Shown: positions 1 through 4,870, numbered from the stretch's first letter. The stretch is 6,593 bases of DNA from Candidatus Omnitrophota bacterium (GCA_028702395.1 JAQVOV010000087.1:1-6593); one strand, 5' to 3'. Numbers and translations are program-made. Notes: generated by a model not told the origin, from the letters alone.

Positions 1-344
1 TAGGTGCTTTTGAGTATTCACGTGAAGAAGGAACACCTGCATATTCTTTTAAAGGGCAAGTTCCTGCAAAACAAAAAAGAGAACGGGTCGATCAGATCTT
101 GAAAACACAGCAGAAGATATCTTTAGCGCACAATGAATTACAGATCGGGAAAACACATAGGGTTTTGATAGAAAAGCAAGATGAAAAAGATCCCTCATTG
201 TTTTATGGAAGGACACAGATGGATGCTCCCGAGATAGATGGCATATGTTTTGTTAGATCAAAAAAGAAAATAAAAATAGGACAATTCAAGGATGTTATTG
301 TAACAGATGCTTTAGAATATGATCTGATAGGAGAATCGCTATGA
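1..344 (+). CDS. rimO: Ribosomal protein S12 methylthiotransferase RimO, C-terminal part (5' end outside window)
   Basis: RimO is a radical-SAM enzyme that adds a methylthio group to a conserved aspartate of ribosomal protein S12. Only the last ~113 residues are present. The reading frame is open from base 3, so the Met codon at 99 is internal and not a start. The fragment opens with FEYSREEGTPAY, matching the conserved end of the radical-SAM/MTTase core. A linker rich in K, Q and R follows, then a TRAM RNA-binding domain. GRTQMDAPEIDG in that domain is typical of RimO and separates it from the tRNA enzyme MiaB. The catalytic Fe-S cysteines lie upstream of the window. The stop (TGA 342-344) overlaps the pgsA ATG at 341, so the two are translationally coupled. 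Confidence 0.93.
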   Translation, partial: GAFEYSREEGTPAYSFKGQVPAKQKRERVDQILKTQQKISLAHNELQIGKTHRVLIEKQDEKDPSLFYGRTQMDAPEIDGICFVRSKKKIKIGQFKDVIVTDALEYDLIGESL

Positions 345-928
345 CCTTATCCAATATACTTACAATAACTCGTCTTATATTAAGTTTTGTTTTTGTTGGT
401 TTTCTTTTTTGTAACGGCTTGATCTGTCACGCAATTGCATTAGTTGTCTTTGTTTTTGCTGCTTTTACTGATTTTCTTGATGGTTTTTTAGCGCGAATTA
501 GAAATGAACAGACATTTTTAGGGCAAGTTATGGATCCTATTGCAGATAAAGTGCTTACTCTTTTTGCTTTTGGAAGTTTTGCATATTTGAAGATCATTCC
601 ATGGTGGATATTCATTGTAATTTCAATGCGGGATATAATGGTTACGATCATTAGATTGGTCTTTTTCAAAGGAAATGGAAGGATCCTGGAATCTTCATTC
701 AAAGGAAAACAAAAAACTTTTTTTCAATTACTAAGTATCCTTTTAGTTATGGGCGGGATAATTTTTAATGATATTTATAGAAAAGGGTATTATCCTTATA
801 ATTTTATGGAAAATTATGATCTTGTGGTTTCTTTGAGTTTAAGTATTACAGTAGCTTTAACAGTTTTAAGTGCAATAGACATAATTAAAAGATCAGTTGA
901 AGAGAAAAAAAATGAAACGCATTGCTAA
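341..928 (+). CDS. pgsA: CDP-diacylglycerol-glycerol-3-phosphate 3-phosphatidyltransferase
   Basis: This integral membrane enzyme converts CDP-diacylglycerol and glycerol 3-phosphate to phosphatidylglycerophosphate and CMP, the committed step to phosphatidylglycerol. The CDP-alcohol phosphatidyltransferase signature is complete: D44, D47, G48, A51, R52, G61, D65 and D69, in DFLDGFLAR followed by GQVMDPIAD. Its four aspartates bind metal and the CDP group. Hydrophobic segments lie at about 5-25, 30-45, 75-100, 125-145 and 160-180. The length of 195 residues is normal for PgsA. AGGAG at 329-333, 7 nt before the ATG, supports the start, which overlaps the rimO stop. The 3' end overlaps pgpA. PssA or cardiolipin-synthase-type paralogs share the motif, but the pgpA neighbour strongly favours PgsA. 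Confidence 0.93.
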   Translation: MTLSNILTITRLILSFVFVGFLFCNGLICHAIALVVFVFAAFTDFLDGFLARIRNEQTFLGQVMDPIADKVLTLFAFGSFAYLKIIPWWIFIVISMRDIMVTIIRLVFFKGNGRILESSFKGKQKTFFQLLSILLVMGGIIFNDIYRKGYYPYNFMENYDLVVSLSLSITVALTVLSAIDIIKRSVEEKKNETHC

Positions 929-1361
929 AATAGCAGCAACTTTTTTTGGATTGGGATATTTACCTTTTATGCCAGGGACATGGGGGGCAATAGCAGGGGT
1001 TGCGATCTTCTCGTTATTAAATGGAGGATGGTCTTTTGTAATACTTACGATATTTATAACTATTATTGGCTTTTTTGTATCTGATCTTGTTGCAAAAGAA
1101 AAAAATGAGGGTGATCCTTCAATAATTGTAATTGATGAGGTATCAGGTCAAATGATAGCTTATATTGGATTATCTTTCAGCTGGCAGATAGCTTTGTTAG
1201 GGTTTGTGTTCTTTAGAGCTTTTGATATTCTAAAGCCACTGGGGATAAGAAGTATGGAAAAGATTAAAGGGGGATATGGCATAATGCTCGACGACATTGT
1301 TTCCGGCATATATGCAAACATAGTTGTTCGGATCATTGTTTTCATGTTTAATATTATATAG
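912..1361 (+). CDS. pgpA: Phosphatidylglycerophosphatase A
   Basis: PgpA removes the phosphate from phosphatidylglycerophosphate, the PgsA product, to give phosphatidylglycerol at the inner membrane. From the ATG at 912 the protein has 149 residues. It shows the family blocks in order: GLGYLPFMPGTWG (13-25), IDEVSGQ (74-80, acidic pair D75/E76), FRAFDILKP (101-109) and GGYGIMLDDIVSG (120-132, D127/D128). Hydrophobic stretches lie at about 26-60, 80-100 and 130-149. The weak GAAGAG at 899-904 sits 7 nt before the ATG. A TTG at 897 would add five residues but has no suitable ribosome site. The gene overlaps the end of pgsA by 17 nt, so coupled translation is likely. No clear terminator follows, so the downstream exported-protein gene could be read through. 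Confidence 0.93.
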   Translation: MKRIAKIAATFFGLGYLPFMPGTWGAIAGVAIFSLLNGGWSFVILTIFITIIGFFVSDLVAKEKNEGDPSIIVIDEVSGQMIAYIGLSFSWQIALLGFVFFRAFDILKPLGIRSMEKIKGGYGIMLDDIVSGIYANIVVRIIVFMFNII

Positions 1362-1366
1362 TTATC

Positions 1367-1465
1367 TGTGGCAGTGTCTGTGTCTGTAGTGGATTGTTTC
1401 TGAAAAAGTTTTTAAAAACTCCTTTAGGACGTTCTTAAACTGACACAGAAACAGACTCTGACACA
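1367..1465. repeat. Imperfect 21-bp inverted repeat with central palindrome
   Basis: Arms at 1367-1387 and 1445-1465 are reverse complements at 18 of 21 positions (TGTG..CAG.GTCTGT.TCTGT). Near the midpoint is a perfect 14-nt palindrome, AGTTTTTAAAAACT (1407-1420). Both arms contain a loose 6-nt periodicity (GTGTCT GTGTCT on the left, ACAGAA ACAGAC on the right). There is no obvious target duplication outside the arms and no T-tract after the right arm, so neither an insertion element nor an intrinsic terminator is established. The element fills almost the whole gap between pgpA and the next gene and ends 4 nt before that gene's ribosome site. Confidence 0.7.
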
Positions 1466-1481
1466 TAAAAAGGAGGAAAAA

Positions 1482-2039
1482 ATGAGAAAAATCGCATGGT
1501 TACTGATCTTGATGATCTGTTTTGTTTCAGTTTCACAATCTTATGCAAAAAATCTTTATGCTAAGTTCAGAGGTGTAGATCCAATAGCAATATATGTAGA
1601 TAAAATCGATAATAGTTCAGGAGATAAAGCTGTTACGACCGAGAAAGTCAAATCTGTTTTTAAAGATATTGTAGAAGAACGTAAGGAAGTAAAATTTAAA
1701 GTTGTTAGTGACATTAAGGATGCAGATGTAGTTATTGATATAGATGTTAAGGAATATGAATTTACAGATAAGGCAGGGGTCAGACTCACAGGAGGAATGT
1801 GGGGAGTAGTTGGAGATACTGCAGAACCTAAAAATATGTGTATCGTTAAAGCCACATATGTTGTTAGAGACCCAAAAACAGGTAACATTATTACAAGAGA
1901 AAACAATGTTTTTGCAGAAGCAAGAAAACCTAGAGAAACTTTTAAGCAAGATCAAACAACGCATGAAGCAATTGAGAAAAATGTTGAGACATTTTTGGTG
2001 AAAGTATTTTATCAGCCAAAGAAAAGACCGCAACTTTAG
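1482..2039 (+). CDS. Exported protein of unknown function, 185 aa
   Basis: I do not recognise this protein by name. It begins with a classical signal peptide: basic MRK, a hydrophobic core at about 4-18, and probable signal peptidase I cleavage after SYA (residue 22). The product should be periplasmic or loosely envelope-attached, as no lipobox cysteine is present. The mature part alternates beta-like and helical stretches. IAIYVDKIDNSSGD (36-48) is followed by a helix, then FKVV and DADVVIDIDVKEYEF (80-94). This order weakly resembles the mixed fold of LpoB/GNA1162/LptE-type envelope proteins, which is only an analogy. KATYVVRDPKTGNII (123-137) looks like paired strands. The C-terminus is basic. 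AAGGAGG (1470-1476), 5 nt from the ATG, gives a confident start. It may be read through from pgpA or have its own promoter, but none is obvious. Confidence 0.85.
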   Translation: MRKIAWLLILMICFVSVSQSYAKNLYAKFRGVDPIAIYVDKIDNSSGDKAVTTEKVKSVFKDIVEERKEVKFKVVSDIKDADVVIDIDVKEYEFTDKAGVRLTGGMWGVVGDTAEPKNMCIVKATYVVRDPKTGNIITRENNVFAEARKPRETFKQDQTTHEAIEKNVETFLVKVFYQPKKRPQL

Positions 2040-2059
2040 GCGAGTTAATAGGACTTTTT

Positions 2060-2094
2060 AAGTAAAAAGGAAAAAGTAAAAAGGTAAAAGGGCG
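2060..2094. repeat. 7-nt tandem array, consensus AAGKAAA, five units
   Basis: The units read AAGTAAA, AAGGAAA, AAGTAAA, AAGGTAA, AAGGGCG. The first and third are identical, which gives an overlying 14-nt repeat (AAGTAAAAAGG twice). The array runs directly into GGAACGTCC. The low-complexity composition makes chance more likely here than for the other arrays. Confidence 0.6.
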
Positions 2095-2110
2095 GAACGT
2101 CCTGGATAGA

Positions 2111-2159
2111 GCCAAGCGCTACCCGCTACGAGCTTCGCGCTGCGCGACACGAGCTAGTG
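2111..2159. repeat. Degenerate 7-nt tandem array, consensus GCTACGA/GCTNCGC
   Basis: Seven consecutive heptamers in one register are GCCAAGC, GCTACCC, GCTACGA, GCTTCGC, GCTGCGC, GACACGA and GCTAGTG. The block is GC-rich in AT-rich surroundings. A second array at 4162-4196 has a related consensus and also ends in GCTAGT followed by GAA. The register of a G every 7 nt continues more weakly to 2209. Confidence 0.7.
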
Positions 2160-2225
2160 GAAGGTCATAGATTGCGCTAGGAGCAGCGAGTTTCGACCTT
2201 TGAGCCTTGTGATAGCTATTGAATT

Positions 2226-2277
2226 AGAGACAGACCTGGTCTATCTCCTTGGAGATAGACCAGGTCTGTCTCTTTTA
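2226..2277 (+). terminator. Perfect 23-bp inverted repeat with short T-tract; possible terminator
   Basis: Arms at 2226-2248 and 2251-2273 are perfect reverse complements separated only by TT. The RNA would form a very long hairpin, with the apical pairs opening to make a loop. Each arm contains an AGACC-GGTCT dyad. T residues at 2274-2276 follow on the + strand, and there is no matching tract on the other side, so termination of + strand transcripts from 1482-2039 is plausible. The stem is much longer than usual for an intrinsic terminator, and a mobile or dispersed palindromic element is an alternative. Confidence 0.6.
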
Positions 2278-2345
2278 TTGATAACTTTCTACAACATTTG
2301 CGGCTTGCTGCGCGTGGCTCGAAGCCCAATTCATTATATTTCTAA

Positions 2346-2380
2346 GGCTAACAGCTGAAGGCTAACGGCTTTAGCCGTTT
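2346..2380. repeat. 7-nt tandem array, consensus GGCTAAC, about four to five units
   Basis: Consecutive heptamers are GGCTAAC, AGCTGAA, GGCTAAC, GGCTTTA and GCCGTTT. The first and third are identical, so AAGGCTAAC recurs at a 14-nt spacing (2344-2352 and 2358-2366). The last units form the hairpin described as a terminator. Confidence 0.6.
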
Positions 2381-2390
2381 TTCCGTTTTT
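2360..2390 (+). terminator. Terminator-like hairpin with T-rich tail
   Basis: Two competing stems are possible: GGCTAA/TTAGCC with loop CGGCT (2360-2376), or AACGGC/GCCGTT with loop TTTA (2364-2379). Either is followed by a T-rich tract (2377-2390, GTTTTTCCGTTTTT). It lies downstream of the long palindrome and about 35 nt before the next promoter, so it would insulate the propeller gene from upstream transcription. Confidence 0.55.
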
Positions 2391-2422
2391 ACATAAATAT
2401 TACATTTCATGTTCAGGAAATC

Positions 2423-2431
2423 TGGTATAAT
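2423..2431 (+). promoter_or_regulatory. Extended -10 promoter for the propeller gene
   Basis: TGGTATAAT combines a perfect TATAAT (2426-2431) with the TGN extension. No good -35 is seen at 16-18 nt upstream (ACATTT at 2402-2407 is poor), as is usual for extended -10 promoters. A start near 2438 would give a leader of about 90 nt before the ATG at 2528. Confidence 0.65.
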
Positions 2432-2488
2432 ATCTATAGAAGTAGATCAGGTATTGGGGAGAGAAATATCTTTATATTGCAATTGACC

Positions 2489-2511
2489 CGGAAAAAGGGG
2501 ATCTTTTTCCG
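2489..2511 (+). promoter_or_regulatory. Leader hairpin just upstream of the ribosome site
   Basis: CGGAAAAAG (2489-2497) pairs perfectly with CTTTTTCCG (2503-2511) around a GGGAT loop. It ends 3 nt before the GGAGG that serves the ATG at 2528. It could stabilise the mRNA or modulate ribosome access. No T-tract follows, so it is not a terminator. The leader does not match any riboswitch consensus I can recall. Confidence 0.5.
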
Positions 2512-2514
2512 ACT

Positions 2515-2519
2515 GGAGG
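2515..2519 (+). promoter_or_regulatory. Ribosome binding site fixing the start at 2528
   Basis: GGAGG lies 8 nt before ATG 2528. It decides against an in-frame TTG at 2477, which lacks a ribosome site and would add 17 polar residues in front of the signal peptide. Confidence 0.8.
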
Positions 2520-2527
2520 ACGCAGTT

Positions 2528-3982
2528 ATGAAGAAATTATTTCTCTTGTCATTTTTCATGCTTGTTTTTCTAACCATTATTTTTTATCCATTGGATGCTT
2601 TTGAACAATGGACAAAAATACCTTTAACTTTATCAGGACAAGAATTAAATTGTATTGGTTTATCAAGTTCAGGTGCTTTTTTTCTTGCAACAGAACATGA
2701 GCTTTTGAGAAGTGTTGACCAGACAAAGACATGGCAATCAATATTTGTGCTGAATAATGATCAAAAAGCCATAAATGACATAATTTTTGATAAAGATGAT
2801 AATGTGTATATATGTACACAAAATGGTATATTAGCTTCAAAAGACAATGGGGACAATTGGCAAACCCTTTTTGTGAATTGTAATAAATATGATAAGAATG
2901 TTATAGGTTTTTCAGTTGATAACCAACAAGAATATGTTTATATTTTAAAAAAATATCAACTTTATAAAGGGAAAATAGGCGCGGATCTATGGCAAAAAGT
3001 TGATACTATTACAAGTCTTGGTTCTTCTGAAGATATTCTTTTAGAGGAAGATGCTCAGATAGACGATAATTCAGCGGATCATTATACAGATATTTCAATT
3101 GATGGATATGGTAAAATATATGTTTCCTCAACTAAAGGTGTTTTCCTTTCAGGAGATTCAGCTGTAACTTGGACTTTTTTGGCTGGAAAGGGAAGATATT
3201 ATGAAAAAGTCAAGCAATGTGAGATCTCTTCTAAAACAAATAATATTTATGTTGCTACTGATAGAGGTCTCTTTCGTTATGATTTTAAGAAAAATATTTG
3301 GGCAGTCATCCTTCAAGGTTTAGATTCTTTAGATGTTAAAGATGTTTTTATCTTAGAAGATAGAATATATATTATTTCAGGAAATGAGTTGTATTCAAGT
3401 TATAGCCAAGGATATTCAATAGAGACAGATACAGGTTTTTCTGTTTTTTCTAATAGAACTTATGAAATGGACAAAGAACCTGATGTACAACAAGTTCAAG
3501 AAATTGCTATTGACTATGCTGAAGTCAATCCTGAGAAGATCATAACGTGGAGAAGAAATGCACAGTTAAAAGCATTATTACCAAAAATTTCCATGGGAGT
3601 TGATGTAGGTAGTAGTGACACCTATGAGATATATACAAGTTCAAGTAATTCGTATTGGGTTAATGGGCCAAGAGACAATAGCCGAGGAATTGATATAAGT
3701 TTTTCTTGGGATCTAGGCGAATTACTATATAGTGATGCACAAACAAGTATAGATAATAGAAGTAAACTTATGGTACAGTTAAGAACTGATATTTTAAGTG
3801 ATGTTACAAGGATCTATTTTGAAAGAAGAAGGTTACAGCTCCAACTTGCTAGTATGTCAATAGAAGATAATGAAATGTATATTGAAAAGCAATTGCGAAT
3901 ACAAGAACTTTCAGCATATTTGGATTCTTATACAGGCGGTTGGTTTTCTGGTCAAATTAAAGCGATTTATAATGAAGAGTAA
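2528..3982 (+). CDS. Secreted beta-propeller (BNR/Ycf48-like) protein with distinct C-terminal domain
   Basis: This 484-residue protein has no function I can name. MKK plus a hydrophobic stretch (4-20) forms a signal peptide, with probable cleavage near LDA (24). Residues about 26-295 contain repeats with the pattern aromatic/Asp-box strand, then G-hL-S-D-G-W. The clear copies are at 83-115 (VYICTQNGILASKDNGDNW), 188-217 (IYVSSTKGVFLSGDSAVTW) and 232-258 (IYVATDRGLFRYD), with weaker ones at 37-71 and 268-292. This suggests a propeller. From about 317 a different domain begins: VQEIAIDYAEVNPEKI, WRRNAQLKALLPKIS (341-355), FSWDLGELLY, then a charged helical segment (410-468) ending RIQELSAYLDSYTGG (457-471). 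I associate that combination with envelope proteins of deep-branching Gram-negative bacteria, from memory only. It is a single-gene unit with its own promoter, flanked by repeat-rich gaps. Confidence 0.88.
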   Translation: MKKLFLLSFFMLVFLTIIFYPLDAFEQWTKIPLTLSGQELNCIGLSSSGAFFLATEHELLRSVDQTKTWQSIFVLNNDQKAINDIIFDKDDNVYICTQNGILASKDNGDNWQTLFVNCNKYDKNVIGFSVDNQQEYVYILKKYQLYKGKIGADLWQKVDTITSLGSSEDILLEEDAQIDDNSADHYTDISIDGYGKIYVSSTKGVFLSGDSAVTWTFLAGKGRYYEKVKQCEISSKTNNIYVATDRGLFRYDFKKNIWAVILQGLDSLDVKDVFILEDRIYIISGNELYSSYSQGYSIETDTGFSVFSNRTYEMDKEPDVQQVQEIAIDYAEVNPEKIITWRRNAQLKALLPKISMGVDVGSSDTYEIYTSSSNSYWVNGPRDNSRGIDISFSWDLGELLYSDAQTSIDNRSKLMVQLRTDILSDVTRIYFERRRLQLQLASMSIEDNEMYIEKQLRIQELSAYLDSYTGGWFSGQIKAIYNEE

Positions 3983-3997
3983 GAATCGGGGATAGAA

Positions 3998-4018
3998 ACC
4001 AGAGACCAGAGACCAGAA
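3998..4018. repeat. 7-nt tandem array ACCAGAG, three units
   Basis: The units are ACCAGAG, ACCAGAG and ACCAGAA, beginning 16 nt after the stop of the propeller gene. The core AGACCAG also occurs in the long palindrome at 2257-2263. The array merges into GAACGTGTTAATAGG. Confidence 0.75.
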
Positions 4019-4095
4019 CGTGTTAATAGGGGTTAATTTTTTGTTTGAGTGGTTGTACTAGTTTAACTGGTTTGACTGGTTTGGGGAACGTTCTG
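4014..4095. repeat. Facing CAGAACGT motifs bounding an 82-nt segment
   Basis: CAGAACGT at 4014-4021 and its exact reverse complement ACGTTCTG at 4088-4095 form an 8-bp inverted repeat. They flank GTTAATAGG and the 9-nt array. Related cores occur in the other two gaps (GGACGTTCT at 1427-1435, GGAACGTCC at 2094-2102). Eight base pairs can arise by chance. Confidence 0.4.
4058..4084. repeat. 9-nt tandem array, consensus CTGGTTTGA, three units
   Basis: The units are CTAGTTTAA, CTGGTTTGA and CTGGTTTGG. The array directly precedes GGAACGTTC. It is the only clear 9-nt array; the other main arrays in the gaps have 7-nt units. Confidence 0.7.
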
Positions 4096-4161
4096 AACTC
4101 AGTTGATAAGGTTTCGAAGTCAGAAGGTTAATAAGGTTTTTAAACTATTAGCAACGGTTTT

Positions 4162-4196
4162 GCCACGAGTCACGAGCTACGCGCAACGCGCTAGTT
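4162..4196. repeat. 7-nt tandem array, consensus GCYACGM, five units
   Basis: The units are GCCACGA, GTCACGA, GCTACGC, GCAACGC and GCTAGTT. Consensus and final unit resemble the array at 2111-2159, and both arrays are followed by GAA (GCTAGTKGAA). The block is GC-rich within AT-rich surroundings. Confidence 0.7.
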
Positions 4197-4242
4197 GAAT
4201 TTCCTGAATAAGGAATTTATACCGGCATAGAGCCAGATTAAC

Positions 4243-4270
4243 CGTACGACCTACGATATACGACTTACGC
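4243..4270. repeat. 7-nt tandem array, consensus NNTACGA, four units
   Basis: The units are CGTACGA, CCTACGA, TATACGA and CTTACGC. TACG recurs exactly every 7 nt, four times. It is related to the GCTACGA arrays but has diverged at the first two positions. Confidence 0.65.
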
Positions 4271-4310
4271 ATAACAATTCACCAAATACTCTTTTAACCC
4301 CAAAAAATCC

Positions 4311-4339
4311 TTGCAATATACATTTATCTATTGTATAGT
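4311..4339 (+). promoter_or_regulatory. Promoter of the small envelope-gene operon
   Basis: TTGCAA (4311-4316) and TATAGT (4334-4339) are spaced 17 nt, close to the sigma-70 consensus. The expected start is about 4346, immediately before the ATG at 4347, so the first gene may be read from a leaderless mRNA. Confidence 0.6.
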
Positions 4340-4346
4340 CTGTTAT

Positions 4347-4586
4347 ATGAAAAAAACACGAGTTTATCAAGTTGTAGGGAGTGGTTTTATCAAGGATCTT
4401 TTTTTTGCAGGTATTGTAGGTACAGCTGTTGCTTTTATTGTAGCAATAATTTTAAAACTTATGACTGGTTATGATGTTGAAACTCTTTTCTCTTTTATGC
4501 CGCGAAAGCATCTTTTTTATTTAACAGCCTTTTCATATGTAACAGGGGCAGTTTTTTATATGCGTTCAAAAAGGCGAAGATGGTGA
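4347..4586 (+). CDS. Small two-helix membrane protein, 79 aa, unknown function
   Basis: I do not recognise this family. The protein has a short basic N-terminus and a first hydrophobic helix at about 16-38, which carries small residues (FFAGIVGTAVAFIVAIILKL). A loop with GYDVETLFSFMPRKH follows, then a second helix at about 54-71 and a basic tail MRSKRRRW. By the positive-inside rule both ends should be cytoplasmic. No Shine-Dalgarno sequence precedes the ATG, unlike most genes here, and a promoter -10 ends 7 nt upstream, so leaderless initiation is likely. An in-frame TTG at 4311 would overlap the promoter and is rejected. Its last 7 nt overlap the next gene, indicating an operon. Confidence 0.7.
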   Translation: MKKTRVYQVVGSGFIKDLFFAGIVGTAVAFIVAIILKLMTGYDVETLFSFMPRKHLFYLTAFSYVTGAVFYMRSKRRRW

Positions 4587-4870
4587 TAAATAAGTGTTTT
4601 TTTGTGTATATATTCATATATATTACATTTAATTTATATATTCCTTATTCGTATGCTTCGATCTTTTCAAGAGAAATAGAAATGTATAATGCTAATAGAT
4701 CAAAAGCAAAGGCTAAAGTTGATATTTTCACAGATCAAGTTACCCAGATAAGAGAAAACGGAAAATGGGTCAAACTTTCGGGTAATGCACAAAAAGCATA
4801 TCAAAACAGATATGAGGTGCAGAAAAAAGTCGTTAAAAAACAACATAAGAAAAAGGAATGGGGGAAATAA
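4580..4870 (+). CDS. Small basic exported protein, 96 aa, unknown function
   Basis: The N-terminus is a long, aromatic-rich hydrophobic segment (residues about 6-22) ending in YSYA-S, a plausible signal peptidase I site after residue 26. The mature ~70 residues are highly charged and helical. IFTDQVTQIRENGKWVKLSG (49-68) might form a short beta element, and the C-terminal third is lysine-rich (KKVVKKQHKKKEW). A periplasmic protein contacting acidic polymers or the membrane is possible, but that is inference. AAAGG at 4570-4574 lies 5 nt before the ATG. A GTG at 4583 is a less likely alternative. The start lies inside the previous gene, and the stop shares its final A with the next ATG (TAATG). 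Confidence 0.65.
   Translation: MVINKCFFVYIFIYITFNLYIPYSYASIFSREIEMYNANRSKAKAKVDIFTDQVTQIRENGKWVKLSGNAQKAYQNRYEVQKKVVKKQHKKKEWGK

Larger units (their letters stand above)
2040..2527. other. Repeat-rich non-coding gap
   Basis: This 488-nt stretch has no supportable gene on either strand. In order it holds GTTAATAGG (2044-2052), a purine-rich 7-nt array, GGAACGTCC (2094-2102), a GC-rich 7-nt array that stands out from the AT-rich surroundings, a long perfect inverted repeat, a third 7-nt array merging into a terminator-like hairpin, a promoter and a leader with a hairpin. A further GC-rich patch at 2301-2326 contains GCTGCGC, identical to a unit of the second array. These parts are listed separately. 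Confidence 0.75.
3983..4346. other. Second repeat-rich non-coding gap
   Basis: No gene is supported in these 364 nt. The gap contains three 7-nt arrays, one 9-nt array, two facing CAGAACGT motifs, GTTAATAGG at 4022-4030 (also found just after the stop at 2039), and loosely repeated AAGGTT at 4108, 4124 and 4133. It ends in a promoter. No convincing intrinsic terminator for the upstream gene was found. Confidence 0.75.

Noticed and set aside
99..344. A complete 81-residue gene starting at the ATG at 99
   Set aside because: The same frame is open to the window edge, and the upstream residues (FEYSREEGTPAY) are conserved RimO sequence, so this is the 3' end of rimO.
1810..2001. A + strand 63-codon frame inside the 185-residue gene
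   Set aside because: It lies in another frame of a gene with a clear signal peptide and ribosome site and has no start signal of its own.
1617..2033. Minus-strand reading frames of 138 and 116 codons opposite the exported-protein gene
   Set aside because: They are shadows: no ribosome site, low-complexity Ser/Thr/Leu or Phe/Cys/Asn translations, and a well-supported + strand gene in the same place.
2161..2200. Small structured RNA with outer stem AAGGTC/GACCTT and inner stem CGCT/AGCG
   Set aside because: The stems are only 6 and 4 bp, separated by unpaired stretches, with no promoter. Such pairings are expected by chance inside a degenerate repeat.
2477..2527. TTG start extending the propeller protein by 17 residues
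   Set aside because: There is no ribosome site before it, the segment lies in the leader hairpin, and it would bury the signal peptide. GGAGG before ATG 2528 is decisive.
2440..2527. Riboswitch (c-di-GMP-I was considered because of GGACGCAG near the start codon)
   Set aside because: The rest of the c-di-GMP-I consensus, including the GGCAAACC segment, is absent. The match is limited to a few bases around the ribosome site.
4014..4095. Integron attC-like site
   Set aside because: The inverted CAGAACGT pair lacks the paired GTTRRRY/RYYYAAC cores and the L boxes in the right order, and no integrase or cassette structure is seen.
3998..4270. CRISPR array
   Set aside because: The repeats are 7-9 nt, directly tandem and without unique spacers, and no cas genes are present.
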